From contig CM022373.1 in NCBI GenBank assembly GCA_011800155.1, positions 1,178,001 to 1,242,000 on the forward strand: 64,000 nucleotides of DNA. Reading direction: 5' to 3'. Origin of the DNA: Flammulina velutipes. Its lineage: Eukaryota > Basidiomycota > Agaricomycetes > Agaricales > Physalacriaceae. The translations under genes and the position numbers were made by a program. Under the pieces are notes generated by a model. It did no database searches, was not told the origin of the DNA, and saw only the letters and a list, made by a program, of their open reading frames with translations. This document shows positions 34,499 to 46,300 of the stretch, one piece after another (the first letter of the stretch is position 1; each line of letters starts with the position of its first letter).

Positions 34499-36538
34499 TT
34501 AGCCTGAGATCACCTTCCACATCTGATAGACTCTCCCTTCTCCTGTTTCGATGTCGACACACTTTCTTTTCAGCTCTTCGACATGTATCGTTGCCTGCGT
34601 TTTAGTGCGGCCTCCTCTCCGGGGCTGGGGTACGGTCCTTATCCTTGTCGTGCGTAAGACTGTCGCATCCTTCACGAGCGCGTCATTGTCTTCTCCGCTG
34701 ATTCGATCTCCGGACGGCTGTTTGACCATTAGCATGTCGACCATGGCAACTCCCAGTCCAGGCTCACAATGAATGGGATATTCGTCGTCCGATGCTGGAT
34801 CAGACAGTTCCAAATCTGAATCATCGAACAATGTGCCAGCTATATCTTTCTCAATTGCTATCCTATACTTCGGAATGTCCATGAGATTTGGTTGGGATGC
34901 CTTGTAAGAGTAGAAGCCAAGAGATTCAACATGTCGATCAAGCAAATACGCCTGCAGCTTCAGTTCCAGCAGGTTCAAAACGTTGTCGGGAAGGCCTTTC
35001 GGAGGGACCCACGGAGAAAACTGGTAGTGTCGTCCGGGGAGGCGGAAGCGTACGGAACGCACCTCGTAGATGCTCTCCGCCAGTAGCACACACGATGGAC
35101 AGGCATTACGGTCAAGACCGACACTGATGTCGGGAGGCTGAACTTGGTCAGGAATGAGCGCCCATGTAGTACTGATAGTGCGCACCTCGCTGAACCTGGC
35201 ACTCAGTTTCACTTCCCTGAATAATCCAGCCATCAGGCTTGCTTCGGGGCATGTTTCTGGGTGATCGCCATGAGGTCTTGTTGAAGCCCAGATATCAGGG
35301 AGTGTTGCTCTCAAAGGTCTTTGGAAGAACTCTGTTGTTCGGTCAAGCCAGATATCGATAGTTTGATTCGCCTGGATATCGGTGATTTTGTCGAGGTGCA
35401 CGGCCTCCGAGCCAACGATGGTAAACTGTGTAGGGATCGACGATGCTTGTTGTTGGCAGAGGTAGAGGGTACTTGTTACACGTGCCGTAACACTATGAAT
35501 CGCATCCAAGAAGGCTGCAACTTCTGGATTGGAGTCAGCTTCAACGACGAAGAATATTAGTTGGTCTGGCGATACACATTCGAGGAGGCTTACTAAGTTC
35601 ACTATCCAAAGGGCTGGCGACGGAGTTCAAATCCAACGTGTCTTAGGGATTGTATAAGAAGAAGCACGAGAGTCTGATTGAGATTACCTTGACGAAGGGA
35701 ATGCAGACATTCGTTCAAGCTGGCCAGGCGCCACATTGCCGATGGGATGCTGCGAAGGTATTTATCGACCGAATGGAGACATGTACCGAGATCCACGAGA
35801 TCGGCATTGTTATTGAGACCATTCTTGCTGGCTGACCAGACCTTAGCTTGCGCCATTTCCATCCCTCTACAAGCCACAGACATCCACTTGGCAGCAGTAG
35901 AGTTACTGAATTCGTAAAATCCCTCCTTTTTCGTTACGAGATCGCCAATAAGACTGCGAACATCCGGGTCAGCAATGTCGACCTGGACATGCGGAAGCTG
36001 CTCTTCATTGGTTAGATTCCATGACGCGAGCGCAGTCCCTCGAAGATAGGTCACAGAGAAATGGTGGAGCCTTGTGTCGATTGCGCAAAGACAATTGGAC
36101 AGGACGAGAGCGACAGCTTGCCCTGGCTCGAACTGTTGCGCAGCCTGTTGGATACTGGCCAATAATTCACTGCTGTAGCTTTGTAGATCTGAGATATGAG
36201 AGCACCTGTTGCTTGAGTTAGCGGAAAGGGAAAATGAATACGATACAGACTTGCATGGGTGACTCAGACTCGGAATGAGGTGTAGTCATCGTGCACACGA
36301 TGGGAAACCTCCGGACTGTATTCATCGGAGGCATAGATACTGCAAGGCGGGTATTGCAACATCGTGCAAGAACTATTGCCCAATGATAGACAAGCTCATT
36401 CCGTCCCAGCGTCTGGATCAAGGTCTGATACGGTGGAGACAAGTTATCTTTTCTTCCAGGTTGCATACCAGACAGTAGAGCAGAAAGGACATGAACGCGT
36501 TCTGCAGAGCCCAACGGATGAATATCAGTAGGATCCAT
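34499..36538 (-). CDS. A1: OTT_1508-like zinc deaminase, type A
   Basis: The ATG at 36538 (M-D-P-T-D-I-H-P-L-G) opens a long helical N-terminal region with blocks V-H-V-L-S-A-L-L-S-G, H-W-A-I-V-L-A-R-C and S-A-M-W-R-L-A-S-L-N-E-C. The C-terminal part carries deaminase-like zinc motifs: E-T-C-P-E-A-S-L-M-A (C-x-E, Glu as proton shuttle) and, about 60 residues on, C-P-S-C-V-L-L-A-E-S. They are followed by the family signature L-P-G-R-H-Y-Q-F-S-P-W-V-P-P. This order matches fungal OTT_1508-like deaminases as I remember them. Intron 1 (36206-36254) must be GC-AG, as in A2. The splice near 35580-35690 is uncertain. A basic C-terminal extension (R-R-G-G-R-T-K-T-Q) is absent from A2. No lesion is visible. 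Substrate and biological role are unknown. Confidence 0.7.
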
Positions 36539-36907
36539 TGTGTAAAGCTGGATGTCGGAGCAGAGCAAGATCTAGAGTATGAAGTTCAAGAAATCGGCCC
36601 GAGTCAGCCGCCACGCCTCGATCGCAGTCACTGTGGTCGTCAACTTGTCAAGACAATCGGATGGAGCCCAGAGCTGTCCTCCAAAATATGTGTGACACGA
36701 GCTACATCCTTTCTGCAATTCAAGCCAGAGCATTCTCCGGATTTAAGCTCTCAGGGCCATCTTATGGATCCAATTCGAGCTTTACCCTCGATAATCGCTT
36801 GAGCAGACATATATTACGCAGTGGTAGGATCAGGTGAGGGGGGGGGGGGTGCGGTGGGCTAGAAAAAGACATATATATTCATGTCCAAAAAACAATGTAT
36901 TCAGATC
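36539..36907. other. A1 promoter and POL32 3' flank
   Basis: The A1 upstream region lies to the left. A run of twelve G on the plus strand (36838-36849) lies near the presumed POL32 transcript end, some 60 bases past its stop. No gene is seen. Confidence 0.5.
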
Positions 36908-39228
36908 CTACTTCGCAGGTACCCTCTTCCCAAAAAAGGCCGAAATTCCTGGTTGCTTCGTCCCTTTCTTTGCTTTAGGCTTTGCCTTGCCATCTGGATC
37001 AGCCGCTGCCTTAGCTTGAGGTTTGGGCTTGGGCTTGGGTGTCGGCTTAGACTCAGCCTCGGATTCCGAATCCTCCTTTACTTTCGCTTTCGCTTTTGGC
37101 TTGGCCTTGGGTTTAGGTGCAGGCTTCTCTTCCTCCTCCTCCTCACTCACGGACTCGTACGATGAGTAATCTTCGGTCACTAGAGGAGAGTTAATTCTAC
37201 GCTCATCGTTGACTAACCACATTCAACTTACCAACATAACCTTTCTTGTCTGTTGTTTCCCGGCTTTTGATGACGCGCTTCTTCTTCAACCCATTCTTGC
37301 CGACAGGTATCGATGCCTTTGTTTTCCTGGGCTTTCTCTTCTTTGGGGCCGGCTTATCGTCCTCGTCCTCATCCTCGTCGCGCACAGGACTAGTTTCCTC
37401 ATCCTCCTCCTCCACATCTTTCATGGACGCGTCCTCGTCTACGTCGCTGTCCACCACCTTGGAGGGCTTGTTCGAGCGCCGGACAACTGTAAATCGTGTC
37501 AGCATGTGGACATGTAGTAGCCCGATGACTGAATACGCACCTTCTACTTCCTCGTCGTCAACGTCCATCATAGCCTTCAAGTCTACGTCATCATCAGCCG
37601 AAATTCTTCTTCTGAGTCTTGATCTCTTGATAGGCGCTTCGTCCTCCTCATCTGAAATAGCAACTCTCTGCTTCTTAGCGTCCTTTGGGCGTGGTGCCTC
37701 TTCCTCTTCCTCTTCTGATTCCGATACAGGAGTTTTACGCTTTGTAGGCCGCTGTAGGTCGAATTTAATTCAACAAATCGAGCAGAATCAAGAATACGCA
37801 CTTTGGGTTCTATTTTCTTCACTATTTTTGGTGTTGGCTTTGGTGATGAATCCTCCTCTTCGTCAGAGTCTTCTGATTTGCGCTTTTGGCTGGCCTGTTA
37901 ATTTGTATATGAGCAAACAGTCTTCAACGCGAAAAAAACACCAACCTTCTGATGTGTGTCGACTTTTTCCCGTATACTTTTGGAACTAGACGCTACAGGA
38001 TGATCTTTTTCTGTTTTCGATGCGACTGGCTTTTCTTCAGCCTCCGATTCTGACATCAGTGCGGTGACCTTCTACGAAATAAGAGGATGAGCTTGACGCC
38101 GGGAAGAACAATTGTGAATCCAACCTCCTTCTTAACAGAACTCTTCTGTTCTTTGGCTTTAGGTTTGGGAACAGGTTTCTCGTCTTCACCTTCTTCCTCT
38201 AATGGCGGCGGCTAAATGCGTGTCAGCCGGGATGTGTGTTTATCGAAAGGATAAAATCACCTTGGATGCCTTCTTCTCGATCTTGAAGAACCCAGACGGC
38301 GCCTTGTTGGTTGCCTTGCTCTTCGACTCCTTGTTCTCTGTTTCCTTTGCGGGTTTCGCTTTGGAAAAGTCAAGCTTGCCAGCCTTGAGTCCCGCGTTCT
38401 TCTTTTCTGGAGCCTTCTTCTCTTTAGCTGATTCAGCTTTCCCAATGGATGGGCCAGCTATAGGTGCGGGAGGCGGCGCTGCCTTCTTCTTGAGCTTCTC
38501 TGGTATCACCTGCAGATAATTAGCGTCGACGCATTGAATGGTCGCCTAGACGCACTTTGATATTTTCACTGACAACCTTTCCTACGACCTGTGCGAACCC
38601 GTCACCCTTCTCCCTGTCGATGCGGCGAATGCTGTCGGATTCACATAACGCAGCACAATCCTACGTGAACTCTTTGAGGAATGCAGAGATAAGCGTTGGG
38701 ATGAGACATACAATGACCGCGCCAGGAGATAAGGAATAAATATGGATACATGATATCTGCGAGAACTGGGATTTGGTGTCTATGGTAGGATTAGACGCGT
38801 AATGTTGGAGAGCTTGAGAGCGACCTTGGAGTTGGGCCTCTGGTGCCAGTAAGACAACGTCTTCCACGTAAGAATCCGCCTCGGGGTCGTCGTAGCCATC
38901 CTCGTCGACGTTCTGCATCTCGTCGTCCTGACGCGTCAAAGTTCCCGATATGAGAAACGTGGCAGCAAGGGTATCCTGACGTGTTTTCGCTTTGGAATAG
39001 AAAGAAGAAAGTTCACTGAGTCGCCATAAGATATAATGGAATATATAGATGAACTATGAACGCACTTTTTGGCAACATTGACAGCGAGCCCGAAATCTCG
39101 ACTAAGTGAACGATAGGTGACCTGTGCTTTCATTAGAGCTTGCAGTAGGATACGACCGTTCTACGTGCAATATTGTGGGCAATTAATACTTGCTTTGTCA
39201 AGAAATCCTCGATGGCTGGAGTGGACAT
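36908..39228 (-). CDS. POL32: DNA polymerase delta subunit Pol32/POLD3
   Basis: This accessory subunit of DNA polymerase delta links the polymerase to PCNA. The start at 39228 gives M-S-T-P-A-I-E-D-F-L-T-K-Q-V-L-I, then V-T-Y-R-S-L-S-R-D-F-G-L-A-V-N-V-A-K, the family's N-terminal winged-helix block. The middle and C-terminal parts are Lys/Glu/Ser-rich and disordered. The last residues contain a PCNA-interacting PIP box, Q-P-G-I-S-A-F-F-G-K-R, six residues before the stop at 36908. About ten introns occur. The first (39121-39168) joins N-I to V-T-Y only if GC-AG (weaker donor GCACGT); a GT reading would add four residues. It lies between the two type-A deaminase modules. Confidence 0.85.
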
Positions 39229-39513
39229 GCTGGGTGAGAGTAAACGCCAAATCCATTCTAGGAATGTGACCTAATAATGGTGTCACGCGCACGTGAGTTG
39301 AACAAACGCGTCTCGACACAATCCTGGTCCAGAAGTGTGGCCATCCCAAAGAAGAGGTGCCCAATGGCATACCTTCATTCTTTGACATGAGTGAATCAAC
39401 GTCATGGAGACGCTTTAACGTTGTGTGGCGCATCTTCGGATATCGGGCCGATACCACACTCCTCAGTAAGTATCCCCTGATGACATATCAAGTCACACTC
39501 CTTTCATGTAACC
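39229..39513. other. Divergent promoter between POL32 and T2
   Basis: The gap holds the start regions of POL32 (minus) and T2 (plus). A plus-strand open stretch around 39300-39470 has no recognisable content. Confidence 0.45.
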
Positions 39514-40029
39514 ATGACCAGTACGCCGCTCGCTCCCCGCTACGAATACGATGTCATCTATAACTATGTCGTTATCGTCGGATTCTTCCCCCTCTTCGGC
39601 ATGCTTCTCCTTCCAATAATAAAATACGGATTTCCTGCAGAGTTCACCCTCGCCTTCTGGATATCCCAAGGCATCGCATTCATCATCCTCCTCGTCCTAA
39701 GCGCCACCTATACGCCTCCCAGTGGATCTTTAGAGGAAATAGATGGACCGGAGGCCGAAGTCTACGAGATGCATGAGACTGCTGGCAAATTCCTATGTGT
39801 AGACATCAGCCTTTGGTTGTTCTCATGGACGTGGCTCGATCTGAGATGTATGTATCCACTGCTCGGTTATTGTGTTATTTTTGACATTGCTATAGTTTCA
39901 CCATTGGCAATCTTCGTCTTTTTTTATTCCTTCTGGTGGATACCACGTATTGTGATGGGTTATCCCTATCTGAGCTCGAGATTTCCCTCCCCCAGGACAA
40001 TTAAAGACCTCGAGAAGGATTTCTCTTGA
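39514..40029 (+). CDS. T2: EEIDGP-family four-helix membrane protein
   Basis: This is an intact copy. Hydrophobic segments are V-V-I-V-G-F-F-P-L-F-G-M-L-L-L, W-I-S-Q-G-I-A-F-I-I-L-L-V, W-L-F-S-W-T-W-L-D-L, and P-L-A-I-F-V-F-F-Y-S-F. Between helices 2 and 3 is the family signature S-L-E-E-I-D-G-P-E-A-E and the E-M-H-E-T-A-G-K block. An intron of 48 bases after W-L-D-L-R is expected from the paralogues. It has no in-frame stop here, so retention would add 16 residues. The spliced product is about 155 residues. I recognise no outside family; it may be lineage-specific. It precedes T3 and deaminase A2 on the same strand. Confidence 0.65.
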   Translation: MTSTPLAPRYEYDVIYNYVVIVGFFPLFGMLLLPIIKYGFPAEFTLAFWISQGIAFIILLVLSATYTPPSGSLEEIDGPEAEVYEMHETAGKFLCVDISLWLFSWTWLDLRCMYPLLGYCVIFDIAIVSPLAIFVFFYSFWWIPRIVMGYPYLSSRFPSPRTIKDLEKDFS

Positions 40030-40233
40030 AGGCTGGGGAGTAGTGGAGCTCATATCGACAGCTGCCAATGTTAGCTTGACATCCAGTGTCGCTCGTATTG
40101 TGCGTCTACCCCTCTTGCCCTTCCAGGTTGATCCATAACTAATATTCCATGTCTAGCCTCACGAACTATTACCATCTACTCCGACACTTGTGTAGCGCGA
40201 AGCGAAGCGATATAACTAAGTTTGTGTCCTGGA
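40003..40233. repeat. Direct repeat, left copy (T2 3' end and flank)
   Basis: Starting with AAAGACCTCGAGAAGGAT, the last codons of T2, about 230 bases recur in the same orientation at 43050-43271. They include GTTAGCTTGACATC/GTTC, CTCGTATTGTGCGTCTACCC and GACACTTGTGTAGCGCGAAG. This copy has an extra CGAAG unit near 40200. The pair encloses T3 and deaminase A2. Confidence 0.85.
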
Positions 40234-40467
40234 TTACAAAACCGTACGATGTACAAATTTTCCAGCAGGCGAGCAACAGTTTATGGGCGAGAACTTGCCT
40301 ACACCATGTTTACTTAATACCAGAAATCCAAGATCCCTATATTGTCGGCTTGCTACATAGACTCGAAGGATGACCTGCGGATCGTTGTCGATATGAGCCT
40401 CGTGTTCGCGTCTCAAACGGCCTGACACAAGCCCTGACAGGCGTCGGAGTTTCAATCGCCATCCACT

Positions 40468-41010
40468 ATGAACAACTCAGGCCTACAATCTGAACTCCAA
40501 CTATACGACGGTCCGGATGACCCTAGTCAAATCGCTGCGGGACTCGTTCTCTTCCTCGGCTTCCCACTCCCATTCATAAAATTCGCCTGTCCGGAATACC
40601 TTCCCATCAGCTTGTACATCATCCAAAGCATCTCCTTCGTTTCCCTCCTCGCCCTCAGCACCACCTACAAACCTATCAAAGGAACCGGTACCGTAGAAGA
40701 AATAGACGGCCCCGATTCCGAGTTGCACGAGCTGCATGCATGATGATCTGCCTCGATATCAGTCTTTGGTTCTTCAATTGGACGTGGCTCGATCTCAGAT
40801 GTATGTTTTCCCCCCCGCTCTATCGTTTGGCCGTGGTTGATTGTTTCTATAGTTCTACCGCTGGCAGCTTTGGCGTTCATATTTTCGTTTATAAGGACGC
40901 CGAAGATGATTCTGGGTGATGCCAACTACGTTTCGAAATTCCCCTCCTCTTGGAGGCAGGCGTTGAGAAAGGTCGGCGTTCAGTTGTGTGGCGAGGTCGG
41001 GCCGAATTGA
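40468..41010 (+). pseudogene. T3: EEIDGP-family membrane protein, truncated
   Basis: The ATG at 40468 (M-N-N-S-G-L-Q-S-E) gives F-L-G-F-P-L-P-F-I-K-F, Y-I-I-Q-S-I-S-F-V-S-L-L-A-L-S-T-T-Y and V-E-E-I-D-G-P-D-S-E. It then stops at 40741, because a small deletion removes the H-E-x-A-G-K-L block seen in T1, T2 and T4. The lost part remains readable in another frame: I-S-L-W-F-F-N-W-T-W-L-D-L-R, an intron enlarged by a C-run, then P-L-A-A-L-A-F-I. It lies 75 bases before deaminase A2. Confidence 0.7.
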
Positions 41011-41084
41011 GAATTCATACTCCGGGCGTGTTTTGAATGTCCGACCTTAACGTCCCTTGACTCTCACTCCTTCATTCAACCATA

Positions 41085-42941
41085 ATGGATCCCACAGGCG
41101 TAGGCCATCCACTGGGAACTGCAGACCGCATTCACGTCCTTTCTGTATTACTCTCTGGCACGCAACCTGGAAGAAAAGATCATCTAATGCCCTCGTACGA
41201 AACGTTGATTCAGGCGCAGGGACAAACCGAATCCGTCTGCCATTGGGCTGTAGTCCTCGCGCGATGCTACTACACTCGCATCGCAGTTTCACTTCCTGCA
41301 GTGAAGACGTCTCCTGTTATTTTCCTTGTGAATGCACCGGACAATCCTCACTCTGACTCGAAATTACCATTCTATGAGAAGACGCAAAACGGAGCTCGCA
41401 TGCAAGTCTGTTTATCATCGTGGTTATCAAGCTAACTCGACCAACAGATGCCCTGATCTCTCCGATCCACGGCATTACAGTGTCGACTTGTTTGCCAATA
41501 TTCAGCAGGCAATACAGACGTCCAATCCATGGCCAGCTGTCGTTTTCGTCCTTTCTAGTTGCTTCTGCGCTGTCGACACAAATCTTCATGATTTCTTTTC
41601 AGTCTATCTGCGTCCGCATACTATGAACAATCTCACGTTATGGGTTCCAGGCGACAAAGAACAGCTTGAATCCAGCTCCGTCAAAATCAAGGACGCGGAT
41701 ATCCAGAATCTCATCAGTGATCTTATCCACAAGGAAGGGAACCAGTATATGTTTGATAGATTGACCGCTCCGAAATGGATAGCTGTTATTAGCAAGGCGA
41801 TGCGTATGGCAAAGGCGCTGCTCCTATCAGCCGACCCGAACCATCTCACGGACCTAGGTGTATGCTTCCACTCCCTAGCCAAGTATATTCAAGTGATTCC
41901 ATTGGCGCTGTGGCACCTCCCTAGCTTGAATGAACACCTGCGTTCACTTCATCAAGGTAAGTTTGGCTAACTGCCCACACTGCCTATTCTCACAGAATCC
42001 TGTAGATGTACGAAACTTGAATCATAATCCTGGGACTGGGTACAGGTTCCCCCTCGATAGCGGCATTTGTAAACTTGGCGAGTCCTTTTCTTCGCGTATG
42101 TGTACCAGACTGACTAATCAACACTGAAGATAAATCTAGCTCAGAAACCTCAATTTTCTTGGACGCGATCAATGCGATTACGGCACGGGTATCGAGTACT
42201 ATGCACCTCTGTCAGCAACAACCAGCATCAATCCCTACAAAGTGCATCGTCGTTGACTCGGAGGCCATGCGCCCCAGTAACATCACCTCTCTGGATGCAA
42301 ATCGAGCAATTGATGACTGGCTCGATCGACTAGTGGAGTTTCATCAGAGACCTTTCAGAGCGACACTTCCTGTCATCTGGGCTACAACTAGTCCTCACAT
42401 TGATCATCCAGAAACATGTGCGGAAGCGAGTCTGATGGCCAGGCTGTTTACGGATGCAGCACCTAAGCCTATTCTACATTCCACCTTCAGCTCGAATGTA
42501 TGTGCTATCACTGCTATATGAATGCTCCTTCCTGACCAGATTTAGCTGCTTGACATCAACCTCGGCACGGACCACAAAAGCTGTCCGTTCTGTGTTCTCC
42601 TCGCAGAAAGCATCTATGAGCGATATTGTGTCCGCTTCCACCTCCCCGACAGACATTACCAGTTTTCTCCATGGGTGCCTCCGAAAGGGCTTCCCGACGA
42701 TGTTATGGATACCTTGGAAAGGAAGCTCCAGGCTTACCTACTGAATCGACATGTCGATACCCTTACCCTCTACTCGTCAAGGAGATCTGCATTTATCCAT
42801 AAGAGCCTTCTCAAGAACCCCAAATATATGATTGCAATAAAAAACGACATTGCTGGTATCTCTCATGGAGAGATGGAGGATGTGTCCGACCCGGAGGCGG
42901 ATGATGAATTTGCTATTGTTTACGAAGATTTCCGGGACTGA
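41085..42941 (+). CDS. A2: OTT_1508-like zinc deaminase, type A
   Basis: Paralogue of A1 in the opposite orientation. Blocks are M-D-P-T-G-V-G-H-P-L-G, I-H-V-L-S-V-L-L-S-G, H-W-A-V-V-L-A-R-C-Y, L-A-L-W-H-L-P-S-L-N-E-H, F-L-D-A-I-N-A-I-T-A-R-V and C-Q-Q-Q. The catalytic pair is E-T-C-A-E-A-S-L-M-A and S-C-P-F-C-V-L-L-A-E. The signature L-P-D-R-H-Y-Q-F-S-P-W-V-P-P and D-T-L-E-R-K-L-Q-A-Y-L-L follow, with the stop at 42939. The C-x-E plus C-x-x-C pattern equals the zinc site of cytidine deaminases. Intron 1 (41402-41447) is GC-AG at the same position as in A1. Introns between 41955 and 42140 are unclear: one candidate is only 34 bases. It lacks the basic tail of A1. It seems intact. Confidence 0.68.
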
Positions 42942-43329
42942 ATTGTGGTCAGTCAATGTCCGTCAACCTCTACCAAAACACTGATGGCTGCACTTTGAAA
43001 GAATATACGGGAGGCTTCTTCTGATTCCCCGGCACATCTTCAATATTTCAAAGACCTCGAGAAGGATTGCATGTGGAAGTTGGGAAGTAGTGGGGTCCAT
43101 ATCGACAACTGTTAGCTTGACGTTCAGTGTTGCTCGTATTGTGCGTCTACCCCACTTTTTCTTTCAGGTTGATCCATAGCTCATATTCCATGTTTAGCCT
43201 CACAAACCATTACCATCTGCCCCGACACTTGTGTAGCGCGAAGCGATATAACTAAGGTCATGTCCTGAATAGTAAGCTCATAGACTAATTCCCAAGGACT
43301 CGCCAACTACAGCAAAAGCAATAAATTTC
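42942..43329. other. Flank with T-family remnant
   Basis: Apart from the right direct repeat (43050-43271) this is the A2 downstream flank and the CLC 3' flank. The repeat begins with the last codons of a T gene (K-D-L-E-K-D), so a T copy once ended here. No other coding sequence is visible. Confidence 0.55.
43050..43271. repeat. Direct repeat, right copy (T-gene 3' end)
   Basis: This is the partner of 40003-40233. It keeps the final T-gene codons and about 200 bases of flank, with scattered substitutions and without the extra CGAAG unit. It marks the right edge of a duplicated block of about 3 kb. Confidence 0.85.
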
Positions 43330-46300
43330 TTAAAATACATTTGCATTACCCGCAGATTCATAAGATAACGACCCAGCATACGGAAAGTGCGACGTCAACA
43401 GAGACGCCACATCCGTTTTTGTCACCATTCCCTCTAGTTTTCCTCCATGTGTGAACAAGACGTATCTCAGGCTCTATACAAAGGTCATCATCATCAGGCT
43501 ATAATCGGCACGAGCACGTACCAGCTTCTGGAACATCCGAACGACAAGTTCCTGGGGAACTTCTTTGCGCAACTGCAGCACTGACTTTTCTAGTACACCA
43601 GAAAAGTCGAGATGTTCCTCATCTGCGGCCACTGAGGTGAACCGAGGAGAAAACAAACACGCCCTCGAACGCTGATCACTATGGACATTATCTTGTCCCG
43701 CACGAATTAGCACCAACCGCCGCTTTTCAAAATCTTGCTCACTCACCAATGGCTTTTTGCAAATGGTCTCGAGTCACGTAGCCCATTAGCTCCTCTTGTG
43801 ACACTACTGGGAATCCGTGGAACGAACAGGTGCCAAGAAGTGTATCTAGAAGCTGTTAGTGCTGTTATGCCGTCAATCTGGGGCGACTCACCAAGATCAT
43901 TGGGGCTACAATGGCCGTCCTCGATCACAGTGAGCTTATCTACCGGTCGCATAATCTGGGCTCCAGTTTGGCCTTCGTCTCGGTGGTCGACTGGGGCCAA
44001 CCATGGATACTGCCTCATCGCGATCCAAACGGGGTATATCCCATCTTTACCAAATGCGTCTCCCACCCATTTCGCAGTCATGACAGATATCATAATCGGT
44101 AGGACGTGCGATAATGCGCCTGTTAGCTGATGATAGATCTAGTCAGCATAACGTACATGATTCACTTCGGTTATCGTCACCTCGAACAGTATGACAACCA
44201 GAGAGATGGTCATACGAGTTACACCTCCTAGCATGCCAGAAGCGCCGATGACTGCGTAAAAGCCGGGTGATACACATCGCAAGGAGGGGTCTGGAGGGCA
44301 TGCACGGAAGATCCATGCGGCAGGATATGCTCTTTGTAGTCCTTGCCTGCTCAGAAGTCAGCAATGAATCAATTGTCAAATAAAAGTGCAAAAAGCGTAC
44401 ACAAGAAGACCTACTGCACGTCCTAGACAGGCTCCGATAGCGATAGTAGGAAGGAATATCCCAGCAGGAATCTGGATAATACATGTATCAGCCTTGAGAG
44501 CAGTGCGCGACACCGTAGTCAGCATACCATCATGCCGAACGTCCATGCAGTTAACCCGAATTTGACAACCGCCGTCAGAATAAGTAGAAACACGTTCTCC
44601 CACATAGCAGTAGGACTATATTCAGATCGTTAGAACACTAAGCAAACAACACGGGACCAAGCCAACTTACTTGCAAAGTCCATGATAGTCTCCCCTCGTC
44701 GTATCACATTCTTGGAACAGATTGGAAACGAGTTCCGAGCTTTGTACCCTGCAAGCCCTATAAGTTGCGAAAGAAAGTCCGTGGTAGTCTTCCTTACCGT
44801 GCAAAAACTATCTGAAGAGCAAACTAAGCACAAGATCCGAGAACGACAAGGAAGAAACTCACTAGATAGCTGATGGCTGCCGTTATGGCACTGACAGAAA
44901 CAACTTCGAGAACTGGCCAGTCATGTAATATCGAATTCCGTCGGAAAACAGCGACCTCTACGTTCAGTTTAATCAAGAGATGCCCAAGGACACCCTAAGA
45001 AGGTTGTTAAGATCTATCAGGCAGGATTCGGACAAGGCGTACCCCAATGATCCCCAGTCCCAGCCATGGAATCTGAGGTCGGTTAGTCGAAGGATTTAAT
45101 AAGCGCAAAAAAACTGACAAGCTCAAAGGCTCTCCACGTATCGTCGAACACACTAGTGACCTGAATAATAACATGAGAGCCACATTTCTTGAGTTTTATG
45201 AATACAAACCTGGAAAAGGACAAGCTTTCCGGTACCGAATGGATCTACGTATTGCAATGCAACAGCTGCGATAGCCGAAGCGACGAAACCTCGCCACATG
45301 ACTTCTGATTCACTAGCAAAGGTGTCCAGTTCTGAAATTATTAATGATACGTGCTCATTCCACAGGTGTTGAACTTTACCTTCCAGGCCGAAGAGCACAC
45401 CACCCAGTGGGCTACCGAAAGCAACAGACACGCCGGCTGCTGCGGCTGCTGCCAGAAGCTTTCGTTTCTGGCCTTTGCGAGAATCAAAGAGTGTATACGT
45501 GAGAAATAACTCGCTTACCCTCACTAGTTCTGAACTGTTCGAAAAGCCTAGAAAAAAGAAAGGCCATACAACAAGCCACATGCACCAGTGGTCCCTGTTG
45601 GTCGTGATAAGTATCAGCGAGGTGAGTAAAATTTCTGGATTTCCTGACCTCCTTGCCTAGCGAAAGACCTGAAGAAACGGCCAAAGCCAACCCCAAGGCT
45701 TTGATGAGGAGTGTCCAGGGAGTGAAGAAGGCGTCTAATACGTATCCACCCAGTATCTATTATGTTTGAGCGCGTGCAGCGAAGGGGGATGATTGACTTA
45801 CTGCCTTGATTTCGGGTACTGGGTGTCATTAGGACTCCGCTGAATGGGTAGAAAAGGACTTACTGCCTGTATGAAAGGCACTGCGCCAGTCAATAGATGT
45901 TGATGAAGCCTAGAGGTCAGACTTACTATGGTGCGTATGATTTCACGAGTATGGCGGCGCTTCCGGCGAATATGACCTGGACTCGGTTAGAACTAGCGGA
46001 GCGGAGACTAGATGGGAGCGCACCGCTAATACGACAGAAATGCACGCCTGTAGCAGTGATTGGGCAAAGATGAAGCGAACATTGAGGTATTCGCTCCAGG
46101 TCTTCCACTCAGTGCATAATTCGCCGGCTATCGTCTAGTCAGCCCACGGATATGGCAGAATATCTGCAAAACGTACGGTCCAAGCCACTGCAGCATGCAA
46201 CCTGGTTGTAGAAGAAGCCGTACGTGCATCTGCCTTCTCGCAGGTCGCTGAGCCTGAAGAATTGTTAGAGTACTCCTTTCGCGTCGAGCAGGGCTGACCA

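Noticed and set aside
36838..36849. Run of twelve G, considered as a G-quadruplex or origin signal.
   Set aside because: It is a single homopolymer without neighbouring G-tracts; slippage during replication is enough to explain it.
37246..37989. A 247-codon Ser-rich plus-strand frame.
   Set aside because: It is the antisense shadow of the Glu/Asp/Lys-rich region of POL32; runs of Ser arise from reversed acidic codons.
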